Shown: positions 1-8,209 of the stretch, piece after piece | Position numbering within the stretch: position 1 is the first letter of the stretch | Layout of the letters: each line of letters begins with the position of its first letter | NCBI GenBank assembly: GCA_963844695.1 | Contig: CAWJPL010000010.1 | Location: forward strand, 124,001 to 188,000 | DNA: 64,000 nt | Direction: 5' to 3' | Origin: RYN-230 sp963844695 | Lineage (GTDB): Bacteria > Actinomycetota > Actinomycetes > Streptosporangiales > Streptosporangiaceae | Notes under the pieces: generated by a model | The model's database searches: none | What the model was told of the DNA's origin: nothing | The model's input: only the letters and a program-made list of their open reading frames with translations | Position numbers and translations under genes: made by a program

Positions 1-1
1 G

Positions 2-985
2 CTGGCGCGGCGGCACCTGCGCCAGCCGCTGCACGTCCGCGCCAACAACGGCGACGAGCCTGACCTGGTCCCGCTGACCGTGCAGCACGTGTTCCGGGCC
101 CATCAGATGGACAAGATCGAGATGCTGGCCCGCATCCTGCAGGCCAACGGGCGCGGCCTGAGCATGGTGTTCTGCCGGACCAAGCGGTCCGCGGACCAGG
201 TGGCCGAGGCCCTGACCACGCGCGGCTTCGCGGCCGCGGCGGTGCACGGCGACCTGGGCCAGGGCCAGCGGGAACGGGCCATGCGCGCGTTCCGCAACGG
301 CAAGATCGACGTACTGGTAGCGACCGACGTCGCGTCCCGCGGGCTGGACGTGGACGACGTCACGCACGTGATCAACTACGAGTGCCCGGAAGACGACAAG
401 GCCTACCTGCACCGCACCGGGCGCACCGGGCGGGCGGGCCGGGACGGCATCGCCGTCACGTTCGTGGACTGGCGTGACATGCCGCGCTGGAAGCTCATCA
501 ACGAGTCCCTCGGCATGGGCATCCCGGAGCCAGTCGAGACCTACTCCACCTCGGCGCATCTGTTCGAGGAGCTGGACATCCCGGCGGGCGTCAAGGGCAG
601 CCTGCCCCGCGCCGAGCGGGGACGGGCCGGACTCGAGGCGGAAGAGCTCGAGGACGTCGGCGAGACCGGGAAGGCCCGCTCACCGCGGCGCCCGGCCCGC
701 CGCAGCGACCCGGGCCCCCGCACGGACCAGGCGCCGCGCAAGGCGCGGGTCCGCAAGCGCACCCGCGCCGGGGTCTCGGTCCACGGCACGGACGGGACCC
801 AGTCCAGGTCCGCCCAGCCCCGCTCAGCCCAGTCCGGGCCGGCCCAGTCTGGGTCAGCCCAGTCTGGGTCAGCACAGGCCAGCGAGGCGGCTCCGGCCCA
901 GGGCGAGGGATCGGGGGAGCACAGCAAGCCCCGCCGGCGTCGGCGGCGTTCGGGCCGCGGGCGGAAGGACAGTGCTGCCAGCTAA
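2..985 (+). CDS. DEAD-box ATP-dependent RNA helicase, C-terminal part (5' end outside window)
   Basis: Only the second RecA-like helicase domain and the tail are present; the reading frame is open to the left edge, so Q, DEAD and SAT motifs lie outside. Visible motifs are VFCRTKRSADQVAEAL, DVLVATDVASRGLD (motif V) and HRTGRTGRAGRDG (motif VI, arginine finger). Such proteins unwind RNA duplexes with ATP in ribosome assembly or mRNA turnover; the subfamily resembles RhlE. The last ~110 residues are basic and disordered, ending in an Arg-rich stretch (RRRRRRSGRGRK), likely an RNA-binding tail. This tail contains a 15-bp tandem repeat (about 820-880) encoding S-A-Q-S-G units. Stop TAA at 983-985. 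The subfamily assignment is inference because the first domain is missing. Confidence 0.93.
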   Translation: MARRHLRQPLHVRANNGDEPDLVPLTVQHVFRAHQMDKIEMLARILQANGRGLSMVFCRTKRSADQVAEALTTRGFAAAAVHGDLGQGQRERAMRAFRNGKIDVLVATDVASRGLDVDDVTHVINYECPEDDKAYLHRTGRTGRAGRDGIAVTFVDWRDMPRWKLINESLGMGIPEPVETYSTSAHLFEELDIPAGVKGSLPRAERGRAGLEAEELEDVGETGKARSPRRPARRSDPGPRTDQAPRKARVRKRTRAGVSVHGTDGTQSRSAQPRSAQSGPAQSGSAQSGSAQASEAAPAQGEGSGEHSKPRRRRRRSGRGRKDSAAS

Positions 986-1080
986 CAGTGCAGCCAGCTA
1001 GCGGTTTTCCTGCGGACCTCGAGGAATCCTCCAGGCAGGGTAAGGCGTAGGCGGAGTATCCCTGGGTAGGCTGGCCGCCT

Positions 1081-2050
1081 GTGAGCACACCAAAAGCGCT
1101 GCAATTGCCCTCCGGGGTGCGGCGGCTGACCATCGAAACCAGCCGCGGCAAGTTCGCGGCGCTCGAAGCTCTCCCGCTCAGTGGGATACACGAGCGGCAG
1201 CCTGCCCTGCTCGTTCCGGGGTACACCGGGAGCAAAGAGGACTTCCTGCTGATCCTGCAGGCGCTGGCGGCCGCTGGCCGCCAGGTGGTCGCGATCGACA
1301 TGCGCGGCCAGTTCGAGACGCCGGGCGCCGACGACGCGGCCGTCTACCAGCTGGGCGAGCTGGCCGCCGACGTGGCCACGGTCGCCGACTGGCTCAGTGC
1401 GGGCCACGACGGCGCGGCCGCCAGGCCGTCTGGCGGCCCCCGCCGCCAGGCCGTCTGGCCCGGGCGGCGTGCACCTGCTTGGCCATTCCCTCGGCGGGCT
1501 GGTGGCCCGGGAAGTGCTGCTGGCCCGGGCCGCCCGGGTCAGCTCGCTGACCCTGATGAGTTCGGGCCCGGGGGCGCTGTCCGGCCCGCGGGCCCTGATC
1601 CTGCAGGCGTTGCTGGCCGAGCTGGACGGGATCGGCCCGGACCGGCTGGGCGCGGAGATCGAGCGCATCTGGCGGACCCGGCTGGAGCCGGAGGCCTTGG
1701 CGGGGAGCGTTCCCCCGGCCATCATCGACTTCCTGGGCACCCGGCTGCTGAGCAGTTCCCCCACCGGGCTGCGCACGATGGCCCAGACCCTGCTCACCTG
1801 CCCGGACCGGACTGCGGCCCTGGCCCGGCTGGATTCGGTCCCGCTGATGGTCGTCTACGGCGAGAACGACGACGCGTGGGACCCCGCCGCCCAGGAGGAC
1901 ATGGCCGCGCGGCTGCGCGCCAAGCGGATCTGCATACCGGCGGCGGCGCACTCCCCCGCGGTCGAGGCGCCGGAGACCGTCGCGAGCACCCTGACCAGTT
2001 TCTGGAACGCGACCGAGTGCGCCCAGGCCCGGCCGTCCCGCTCCGCCTGA
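1081..2050 (+). pseudogene. Alpha/beta-hydrolase, frameshifted by a 25-bp duplication
   Basis: The N-terminal part from GTG 1081 encodes a hydrolase start (LLVPGYTGSKEDF, VVAIDMRGQFETPG), and the C-terminal part, one frame later, carries the nucleophile elbow LLGHSLGGL and a late strand with VVYGENDDAWDP and the His region AAHSP. Together they give a normal ~315-residue alpha/beta-hydrolase. The break falls at two 17-bp direct repeats (1417-1433 and 1442-1458) offset by 25 bp; removing one 25-bp unit joins the frames exactly (AARPSG-PGGVHLLG). This is either a true slippage mutation or an assembly error. Substrate is unknown. A gene of this kind beside the helicase and RecB-like nuclease is, from memory, also seen in Streptomyces. 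Confidence 0.8.
1417..1458. repeat. Pair of 17-bp direct repeats, 25-bp offset, causing a frameshift
   Basis: GCCGCCAGGCCGTCTGG occurs at 1417-1433 and again at 1442-1458. The 25-bp offset equals 8 codons plus one base, which accounts for the +1 frame change inside the hydrolase gene. Confidence 0.9.
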
Positions 2051-2058
2051 GCTGCGCC

Positions 2059-2931
2059 TCAGCCGGCTACTTCCTCCAGGCCCTCCCACGGGCGGCGGGC
2101 GGAAGTAGCCGCGGCCCCTTCCGGGCACACGGCGCGGAAGTCACACCAGCCACAGCCGGGGCCCGGTTGGGGCGGGAACTCCTCGTCCTGGCCCGCAGGG
2201 GCCAGCCCGTCACGGTAGCGCTGGTCGGCGGCCGCGCACTCGGCGGCGATGTCCTCGGCCCGGCCCACGTGCCGCTCCAGCGCGGCTGGCGTGTGCTCCC
2301 AGGCGTGCACCGTCCGGGTGGGCAGGTGATGCAGCTCCACCCGGTGGCAGGGCCTGCGCAGCACCCGGGCGGCGGCGACCGCGTACAGCGCCAGCGGCAG
2401 CGAGGCCCGGGCGTCGTCGGTACTCAGCGGGCGGCGGCCGGTCTTGTAGTCCACCACGACCAGTTCCCGGCCGCCGCCGGCGTCCTGGCGGTCGTCCAGC
2501 CGGTCGATCCGGCCGGAGAACGTGATCCGGTCGGTCCGGGCGCCCACCGTCCGCTCCACTCCGGCTGGCTCGTCGGCCGGGTCCAGCGCCGAGACGTAAT
2601 CTTCGACCATTCCCCGGGCCCGGTTCCGCACGGCTGCGGACTGGGCGTCACTCGCGAAGCCCTCGTTGATCCAGCCTCGTTCCAGTAGACCGCCGGCCGC
2701 AGGGACGGTCCGCTGGGGCTGCGGCAGCCGCCACCAGCCGGCCAGCGCGTTGTGCACGCTGGCGCCCAGGCTGTTGTGGGCCCAGGGCGGCCCCTTGCGC
2801 GGGGTGGGCCGGTCCAGGTAGCTCATCCGGTACTGCCTGCGGCAGCCCAGCCAGGTACTCAGCCGGGTCGGCGTGCACGCGTACAGCCGGGCGGGCATCC
2901 CGTCCAGCCCCAGCTGCTCTTCGCTGCGCAT
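2059..2931 (-). CDS. RecB-family PD-(D/E)XK nuclease
   Basis: A 290-residue protein with the catalytic core of RecB/AddB-type exonucleases: GRIDRLDD supplies the metal-binding Asp and VVDYKTG supplies the D/E-X-K lysine strand. One Cys in LGCRRQY near residue 30 plus three near the C terminus (CGWCDFRAVC) match the four-Cys [4Fe-4S] clamp of AddB/Cas4-type nucleases. It is a stand-alone nuclease with no helicase motifs, expected to act in DNA repair or processing. Start ATG lies 4 bp after the stop of the upstream metallo-beta-lactamase gene, so the two are probably co-transcribed. The family call is firm; the exact DNA substrate is not known. Confidence 0.88.
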   Translation of the reverse strand: MRSEEQLGLDGMPARLYACTPTRLSTWLGCRRQYRMSYLDRPTPRKGPPWAHNSLGASVHNALAGWWRLPQPQRTVPAAGGLLERGWINEGFASDAQSAAVRNRARGMVEDYVSALDPADEPAGVERTVGARTDRITFSGRIDRLDDRQDAGGGRELVVVDYKTGRRPLSTDDARASLPLALYAVAAARVLRRPCHRVELHHLPTRTVHAWEHTPAALERHVGRAEDIAAECAAADQRYRDGLAPAGQDEEFPPQPGPGCGWCDFRAVCPEGAAATSARRPWEGLEEVAG

Positions 2932-2935
2932 CAGG

Positions 2936-3571
2936 TCAGTCCGGGTCGGTGGACCGGAGCAGCGGGCCCGCGTTCACCCACGAGTCGAACTTCTTCTGGA
3001 TCGCGGACACGGTGGTCTCCTCGCCGTGCCCGGGCAGTACCCGGGTCGGGCCGGGGAGCGTCAGCAGGTGCTCGCCGATCGCGCTGAGCTGCGCCGGAAA
3101 GTCGGTGTACTCGCCGTCGTGCGGAACCGGGCCGTCGGCCGCCACGCTGTCGCCCGCGAAGACCGCTTCGAGTTCCTCGCTGTACACGCACACCGAGCCC
3201 AGGGTGTGCCCGGGGGCGTGGATGACTTCCAGCGAGACGTCGGAGACCTCGAAGATCCCCCCGTCCTCCATGTCGATCTCCGGGTCACCGTCCGGGTGCG
3301 CCTCCCGCCACGGCAGCCGGTCCCGGGGATGCAGCGCGACCGGCGACTCGTCACGCGCCGCCACCGCGGGAGCCGCCGCGACGTGGGCCGCGTGCCCGTG
3401 GGTGCAGATGACGGCGAGGATCTCCCGGTCGCCGACGGCGGAGAGCACCACGTCCGCGTCGCGGCCCGGGTCGACCACGATGACCTCGTCGTCGTCGCCC
3501 ACGATCCAGGCGTTGCTCTCAGGGGCGTCCGCGTCTCCCGGTGACGCCACCCGCTCTATCCGCGCCTCCAT
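2936..3571 (-). CDS. Metallo-beta-lactamase-fold hydrolase, glyoxalase II-like, altered metal motif
   Basis: A 211-residue single-domain MBL-fold protein. It has IVVDPGRD, the metal motif region CTHGHAAHV, APGHTLGSV, FAGDSV and the terminal LPGHGEET, i.e. the order seen in glyoxalase II-like hydrolases. In the usual H-x-H-x-D-H signature the Asp that binds the second metal is here Ala (HGHAAH), while both outer His pairs and the bridging Asp (FAGDS) remain. The protein may therefore be mononuclear or altered in activity. Start ATG 3571 follows a strong ribosome site (AGGAAGGAAGG). It is followed after 4 bp by the RecB-like nuclease gene. Confidence 0.9.
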   Translation of the reverse strand: MEARIERVASPGDADAPESNAWIVGDDDEVIVVDPGRDADVVLSAVGDREILAVICTHGHAAHVAAAPAVAARDESPVALHPRDRLPWREAHPDGDPEIDMEDGGIFEVSDVSLEVIHAPGHTLGSVCVYSEELEAVFAGDSVAADGPVPHDGEYTDFPAQLSAIGEHLLTLPGPTRVLPGHGEETTVSAIQKKFDSWVNAGPLLRSTDPD

Positions 3572-3587
3572 GGCCGGCCTTCCTTCC

Positions 3588-4199
3588 TCATCCTTGTTTC
3601 ACGAATGCCTCGACGGCCTCCGCCACGAGCTGGACCGCGATCGCGGACAGCAGCAGGCCCGAGATCCGGGTGAGCAGCTCGACGCCGCTGTCCCGGAGAA
3701 CACGCTTGACCACCCCGCTGAACCGCATGGCGAGATAGAGCACCATGATCACGGCGCCCAGGGCGAGCGCGAAGCCGGCCACCTGTGCTCCATTATGGAT
3801 CCGCTGGACGAACAGCATGGTGGCGACGATCGCGCCCGGGCCGGCCAGCAGCGGAGTGCCCAGCGGGACGAACGCCACGTTGATCTTCTCGCACTCCTCC
3901 TCGCTGGGCTCAGATGTCTTGCCGGTCAGCAGTTCGAGCGCCACCAGCAGCAGCAACAGGCCGCCGGCTCCTTCCAGGGCGGGCAGTTGCACGCCGAGGT
4001 AGTCCAGGACCTCGCGGCCGAACAGGGCGAAGGCGAGGATCACGCCGAGGGCGACCAGCGCGGCCTGCCAGGCCAGCCGGTGCCGTTCCCGGGGTTCGCG
4101 GCCGCGGGTCAGCGCGATGAACAGCGGCACAGTACCCGCGGGGTCCATGATCACCAGAAGGGTGACGAAGACCTCGCCAAAGAACTTCACCGCACGCAC
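3588..4199 (-). CDS. MarC-family integral membrane protein
   Basis: A 203-residue protein with about six hydrophobic segments. The conserved core reads LVIMDPAGTVPLFIAL near the N terminus and PLGTPLLAGPGAIVATM in the middle, the two related half motifs of the MarC/YchE (UPF0056) family. Transport function is undefined for this family; early links to multiple antibiotic resistance were not upheld. Start is GTG 4199. It lies 16 bp upstream of the metallo-beta-lactamase gene on the same strand and probably heads that three-gene run. Confidence 0.92.
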   Translation of the reverse strand: MRAVKFFGEVFVTLLVIMDPAGTVPLFIALTRGREPRERHRLAWQAALVALGVILAFALFGREVLDYLGVQLPALEGAGGLLLLLVALELLTGKTSEPSEEECEKINVAFVPLGTPLLAGPGAIVATMLFVQRIHNGAQVAGFALALGAVIMVLYLAMRFSGVVKRVLRDSGVELLTRISGLLLSAIAVQLVAEAVEAFVKQG

Positions 4200-4267
4200 G
4201 ATATCGGCACCAGCACTCTGCTGGGGGAAGCCTGGTCACGGCCGGTCCTGAGTGAGACGATGGCAGG

Positions 4268-4639
4268 GTGAGCGACGGCGGAGACAACCCACTGCGGCAG
4301 CTTGCCGCGGCCTGGGAGGCCGCCACGGCGGTGGCGGCCGAGTGGGCCGAGCGGACCGCGGCGGTGACTTCCGAGGCTTTCCAGCGGACCGCGACGGTGA
4401 CTTCCGAGGCGGTCCAGAAACTCGTCAGCGACCCGGCGATCCGGGCCGTGGTGGAGAGCTGGCGTATCTCGCCGCTGTGGGCCAGGCGGGGTTGTGAGTG
4501 CTTGTGCGCCATCTCACATCCGGACGACCGGGGGGTCTGTGACCACCACGCGGTGATCACCCGCCGGATCTCTGACCAGGAAGTTCCGCTGTGCGCACCG
4601 TGTGCGGTGGCCCAGGGGGTCGCGGAACAGTCCCGGTAA
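4268..4639 (+). CDS. Small conserved-type protein with helical repeat and Cys cluster, function unknown
   Basis: A 123-residue protein divergent from marC. Residues ~20-50 are an Ala/Thr/Glu-rich helix holding a direct repeat (TAAVTSEAFQ then TATVTSEAVQ). The second half holds CECLC, GVCDHH and LCAPCAV, i.e. three Cys and two His pairs that look like a metal-binding knuckle. No enzyme family is recognised. Start GTG 4268 is chosen because it gives the first coding-like residues after the marC promoter region. It converges on the PHP gene across a block of 15-bp tandem repeats. A role is not assignable from sequence. Confidence 0.65.
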   Translation: MSDGGDNPLRQLAAAWEAATAVAAEWAERTAAVTSEAFQRTATVTSEAVQKLVSDPAIRAVVESWRISPLWARRGCECLCAISHPDDRGVCDHHAVITRRISDQEVPLCAPCAVAQGVAEQSR

Positions 4640-4669
4640 CCGCGGGTTCCCGGCTTTGTCCGCGGCCGC

Positions 4670-4744
4670 CTTACCCGTGACCGGTTGGCCCGTGACCGGT
4701 TCGTCCGCAGTCGGCGTGCCCGTGACCGGCTTACCCGTGACCGG
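4670..4744. repeat. 15-bp tandem repeat, five copies
   Basis: Unit CTTACCCGTGACCGG, copies at 4670, 4685, 4700 (degenerate), 4715 and 4730. It fills the gap between two convergent genes and runs into the stop region of the PHP gene. On the minus strand it would read as a PVTGx pentapeptide, but I see no gene there. Confidence 0.9.
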
Positions 4745-5585
4745 GCTCCGCCGCACCGGCCTCCGCCGCCCGCGCCATTAGTTTCTCGAACGCGGCGGGG
4801 CTGGTCGTCTCGACCCCGAGCCGGTGCCCGGTGAGGTCGCCGTGATCGTCGCTTCCCCCCGTGACGACCAGGCCCAGGTCAGCGGCGAGCACCCGGAGCC
4901 GGGCCCGTTCCGCCTCGTCGTGGTCGGGGTGGTCCACTTCCAGGCCGGCCAGCCCGGCGTCGGCCAGGGCGGCGATGGCCTCGTCGGGGATCCGCCAGCC
5001 GCGGGAGATCGCGCCCGGGTGGGCCAGCACCACCGCCCCTCCGCTGGCCCGGACCAGCCCGATCGCCCGGGCCGGGTCCAGCGCGTACCGGCTCACGTAG
5101 GCCCGGCCGCCCGCGCCGATCCAGTCGGGGCCGAACGCCTCAGCCGGCGCGGCGATCGCGCCCGCCGCGACCATGGCCCGGGCGATGTGCGGACGGCCCA
5201 CGCTCCCGCCGGCCGCGAGCGCGGCCACCTGCTCCCAGGTGACATCCACCCCGAGGTCGCGGAGCCGCTGCACCATGGCCTGGCCGCGGCGGATCCGGTC
5301 ATCCCGGATCGCCTGGCACTCGGCCGCGAGTTCCGGGCTGGCCCCGTCCGGCAGGTAGCTGAGCAGGTGCACGCTGTGCGAGTCCAGCCGGGCCGACAGT
5401 TCCATGCCGGTGACCAGCGACAGGCCGTCCGGGGCGGCGCGGCGGGCCTCGTCGTGCCCGGCCAGGGTGTCGTGATCGGTCAGGGCGATCACGTCCAGGC
5501 CCGCGGCCCGGGCGCGGCGCATCACCTCGGCGGGCGGGTCGGTGCCGTCCGACGCGGTGGAGTGGGAGTGAAGGTCGATGCGCAC
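4731..5585 (-). CDS. PHP-domain phosphoesterase
   Basis: A 284-residue PHP domain protein starting at GTG 5585. Metal-binding motifs are in order: DLHSHSTASDG at the N terminus, ALTDHDTLAG near residue 35, a central GRPHIARAMV, AHPG near residue 190, and TGGSDDHG near the C terminus. This is the set of His/Asp ligands of a trinuclear PHP phosphoesterase, of the type that acts on nucleotides or 3'-phosphoadenosine species (RNase AM/YciV-like). Directly upstream (10 bp) is the DUF6758 gene, forming an operon on the minus strand, a pairing I recall from Streptomyces. Substrate remains inference. Confidence 0.92.
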   Translation of the reverse strand: MRIDLHSHSTASDGTDPPAEVMRRARAAGLDVIALTDHDTLAGHDEARRAAPDGLSLVTGMELSARLDSHSVHLLSYLPDGASPELAAECQAIRDDRIRRGQAMVQRLRDLGVDVTWEQVAALAAGGSVGRPHIARAMVAAGAIAAPAEAFGPDWIGAGGRAYVSRYALDPARAIGLVRASGGAVVLAHPGAISRGWRIPDEAIAALADAGLAGLEVDHPDHDEAERARLRVLAADLGLVVTGGSDDHGDLTGHRLGVETTSPAAFEKLMARAAEAGAAEPGHG

Positions 5586-5595
5586 TCACGGCAGG

Positions 5596-6222
5596 TTAGC
5601 TGGGCAGTCGTGGCGAGAGCGCACCGAACGGCACATCCAGGTCCTGGCCGGGATCACGCAGGTCCCGCAGGGACAGGTTCTCCAGCAGCAGAGTGCCGGC
5701 CGTGTCCGGCCACAACATGATCCACAGCCAGCTGGCCAGCACCTCGCCGGCGAACACCGCCGCCCCGGGCGATTCCACGCTCCACAGCGGGAACTCGTGG
5801 TGGCCGAACTGGACCAGGGCGTGCGGCGGGCCCGCGGCGAATCCCTCACCCGGATCGGGCCCGGCCAGCCCGGCGAGGCCCGATCCCAGGCCCAGCCCCG
5901 GCTCCTCGGACACGACCAGCATCTCCGCCAGGCCGCCCACCGGGCTGGGCCCGGACAGGGCCATCACGCAGCCCCGGGTTCCGCCGCGCTCATCACCCGC
6001 CCCGGTGAATCCGGTGACCAGCCAGCCCAGCGGGATCGGCCAGGGCAGCCAGACCGGCACCACGGCCTGGGTGAGCAGGGCGTGCAGGCCCTCCGCAGTG
6101 GGACTGTGGGCAGGCCGGAAGGGCTGCACCGTTCCATGCCGGGCGCAGCGCCAGGCGCTGTGCCAGACATTCGGCTCGCTGAGTTCGCCCTGGCAGCGGG
6201 GGCAGATCGGAGCCTTCATCAT
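5596..6222 (-). CDS. DUF6758-family protein with N-terminal zinc-ribbon
   Basis: A 208-residue protein beginning with a short CPRC...WRCARHG element that looks like a zinc-binding ribbon, followed by a globular domain rich in Gly, Pro, Leu and Trp without membrane segments. The N-terminal pattern matches the actinobacterial DUF6758 family, whose members sit next to PHP phosphoesterases, as here (10-bp gap). Start is one of two tandem ATGs at 6220-6222. Function is unknown; co-localisation suggests a partner role for the PHP enzyme. Confidence 0.75.
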   Translation of the reverse strand: MMKAPICPRCQGELSEPNVWHSAWRCARHGTVQPFRPAHSPTAEGLHALLTQAVVPVWLPWPIPLGWLVTGFTGAGDERGGTRGCVMALSGPSPVGGLAEMLVVSEEPGLGLGSGLAGLAGPDPGEGFAAGPPHALVQFGHHEFPLWSVESPGAAVFAGEVLASWLWIMLWPDTAGTLLLENLSLRDLRDPGQDLDVPFGALSPRLPS

Positions 6223-6300
6223 GTGTAATGACGTTGATCTCCGGCCGCCCCCACGTCAAGCACCGGGCGGCCGGAAATCGCGCGGCCTTCGCCGGTCGCC

Positions 6301-6366
6301 GGTGCGGCCTTCGCCAGTGGATGGTGCGGCCTTCGCCGGCGGACGGTGCGGTCTTCGCCGGTGGCA
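6301..6366. repeat. 22-bp tandem repeat, three copies
   Basis: Copies at 6301-6322, 6323-6344 and 6345-6366, each beginning GGTGCGG(C/T)CTTCGCC, with a weaker fourth copy just upstream around 6280. It occupies the gap between the divergent DUF6758 and Nudix genes, close to where both promoters should lie. Confidence 0.9.
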
Positions 6367-6404
6367 GGTTGAGCCGGCCGGCCGTGGGCGGCGATACTGG
6401 CCGC

Positions 6405-6805
6405 GTGCCAGCGCCGCGGGTTCCCTGTGTAGGGGCGATCATCAAGGACGAGGCCGCCGGCTCCTGCTGATCCAGCGGGGACACGAGCCGGAGACGGGCC
6501 GGTGGTCGCTGCCCGGCGGGCGGATCGAGCCGGGGGAAAGCGACGAGCAGGCGGTCGTCCGCGAAACCCGGGAGGAAACCGGACTCCAGGTGACGTGCGG
6601 CGCGCTCGTCGGGTCGGTGCAGCGGCCTGGCCTGCGCGGCGCCGTGGTGGACATCCGGGACTACGCGGCCACAGTCACCGGGGGCACCCTGGCCGCGGGC
6701 GACGACGCCGCCGACGCGCGCTGGGTGAGCGAGGCTGACCTGGCGAGCCTATCCCTGACCAGTGGCCTGGCCGAGACGCTCACCGCCTGGGGGGTGCTCG
6801 GCTGA
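6405..6805 (+). pseudogene. Nudix hydrolase, frameshifted near the N terminus
   Basis: From GTG 6405 the frame encodes VPCVGAIIKDEA, a typical first strand of a Nudix domain, then hits TGA. The rest (RRLLLIQRG onward) lies in another frame and carries an intact Nudix box, GGRIEPGESDEQ...RETREETGL, ending at 6805. The break is around 6451-6460. Without it this would be a ~133-residue Nudix protein that hydrolyses a nucleoside diphosphate-linked compound. Its 3' end overlaps the convergent CitE-like gene by 57 bp. The short length and normal box fit a sanitising pyrophosphohydrolase of MutT type, but specificity cannot be read. Confidence 0.75.
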
Positions 6806-7768
6806 GGCGGCACTGGCCGGGCCGGGCGCGGTGTCCCGGGTGCGGGCCAGGCCGGCCGCCCGGCCCTTGGCCGCGGTGACCAAGGCGAGCTTGCGGGACG
6901 CCTCGTCGATCATCTCGTCGCCGAGCATCACCGCGCCGGTCTGCTGGACCTCGGTGGCGTGCCCGTACGCGTCCAGGATGAGCTCAGCCCGGTCGTAGCT
7001 CTCCTGGTCCGGCGCGAAGACCTCGTTGACCACGTCCACCTGCCCGGGATGCAGCACCCACTTGCCGTCGTAGCCCAGGGCCGCGGCGCTGGCCGCGTCC
7101 TGGCGCAGCCCTTCGACGTCGCGGACGGCCAGGTACGGGCCGTCGATGGCGGCGATCCCGCGGCTGCGCGCGGCGACCAGGATCCGCATCCGGGGGTAGT
7201 GATACGCGTCGCCGCCGACGTACCCGGCAGGCTGGGCCCCGACCTGGAGCGAGCGCATGCCGATGCTGGCCATGAAGTCCGCCTGCCCGAACACCAGGGC
7301 CTCCAGCCGGTCCGACGCGGCGGCGATGGCCGTCACGTCGGCCAGGCCGCGGGCGTCCTCGATCTGGGCTTCGATGCCGATCCGGCCCCGCTCCAGCCCG
7401 GACGCCTGCTCCACCTGGGACAGCAGCAGGTCCAGCCAGCTGACCTGGGCCGGGTCGCCGGCCTTGGGCAGGATGATCACGTCCAGGTTCGGACCGGCCC
7501 CCTCGACCACCTCGATCACGTCGCGGTAGGCCCAGGGCGTGCTGGCGTCGTTGATCCGTACCGCACGGATCTTGCCTTCCCAGCCGCCACCGTTCAGCGC
7601 CGCGACCACGGCCGCCCGGGCCGCGGGTTTCGCGCCGGGCGCGACCGCGTCTTCCAGGTCCAGGAAGACCTCGTCCACCGGCAGGCCGCGGGCCTTCTCC
7701 AGGAACCGGGGGCTGCTGCCGGGCACGGCCAGGCAAGTCCGCCGGGGGCGGTACGACGACGGCGCCAT
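6749..7768 (-). CDS. HpcH/HpaI-type CoA ester lyase (CitE/malyl-CoA lyase-like)
   Basis: A ~339-residue TIM-barrel lyase. It starts RTCLAVPGSSPRFLEKA, followed by DEVFLDLEDAV (acidic metal ligands), a basic RAVRIND strand, IILPKA, IGIEAQIEDARGL (metal-binding Glu), and a late GYDGKWVLHPGQ typical of CitE and beta-methylmalyl-CoA lyases. These enzymes cleave or form malyl-CoA-type esters with Mg2+. Start ATG 7768 is preferred over GTG 7798 because an AGGAGG sits about 10 bases upstream. The C-terminal ~25 residues are low complexity and overlap the Nudix gene end. Confidence 0.9.
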   Translation of the reverse strand: MAPSSYRPRRTCLAVPGSSPRFLEKARGLPVDEVFLDLEDAVAPGAKPAARAAVVAALNGGGWEGKIRAVRINDASTPWAYRDVIEVVEGAGPNLDVIILPKAGDPAQVSWLDLLLSQVEQASGLERGRIGIEAQIEDARGLADVTAIAAASDRLEALVFGQADFMASIGMRSLQVGAQPAGYVGGDAYHYPRMRILVAARSRGIAAIDGPYLAVRDVEGLRQDAASAAALGYDGKWVLHPGQVDVVNEVFAPDQESYDRAELILDAYGHATEVQQTGAVMLGDEMIDEASRKLALVTAAKGRAAGLARTRDTAPGPASAASAEHPPGGERLGQATGQG

Positions 7769-7807
7769 TCGGTCACGGCCTCCTGATCTGCATGGCACGC
7801 TGGCTAA

Positions 7808-8209
7808 GTGAGCGCTCGCCCGCCGGGACCCGGCCAGACACCGCCGGAACCCGGCCAGACCCAGCCGGAACCCGGCCGGCTCGCCCTCATCGCGGAGGCT
7901 ACCAAGCGGGCCGGGCTGATCTGGATCACCGTCCCGGACGCGGCTGTCCTAGCCGGGACCGGCGGTGCTGTCCCCGGCCGCGGCCGCCGTGGCCGGTCGT
8001 GGCACGTATGGCGCGACGCCGCGTACGTGCTGACCGGCCCGGGCGAGCAGGACGTCCCCGGGCTCGGCGACGCACCCCTGGTCACCGTCTCGGTGGCCAG
8101 CAAGGACACCGGGGGGCTGCTGGTGCGCTGGGCGGCCCGGGTGAGCCGGGTCGAGCCAGGTTCCGCGGAGTGGTCCGCGATCATCGGCGCGCTGCTGGCC
8201 GGCGGCTGA
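7808..8209 (+). CDS. Hypothetical protein with Pro-rich N terminus
   Basis: A 133-residue protein starting at GTG 7808, divergent from the CitE-like gene by 39 bp. Residues 5-23 are a PGQTxPEPG repeat; the rest looks globular with RSWHVWRDAAYVLTGPGEQ and a final helix, faintly like a pyridoxamine-phosphate-oxidase-type split barrel, but I cannot confirm that. It lies upstream of mrp on the same strand across a 311-bp gap. No function is assigned. Confidence 0.6.
   Translation: MSARPPGPGQTPPEPGQTQPEPGRLALIAEATKRAGLIWITVPDAAVLAGTGGAVPGRGRRGRSWHVWRDAAYVLTGPGEQDVPGLGDAPLVTVSVASKDTGGLLVRWAARVSRVEPGSAEWSAIIGALLAGG

Noticed and set aside
4514..4756. PVTGx pentapeptide-repeat frame on the minus strand
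   Set aside because: It follows from the 15-bp unit length of the intergenic repeat and has no ribosome site or conserved neighbour block.
5693..6400. Long N-terminal extension of the Nudix frame
   Set aside because: It is antisense to the DUF6758 gene; the natural Nudix start with VPCVGAII lies at 6405 in another frame.
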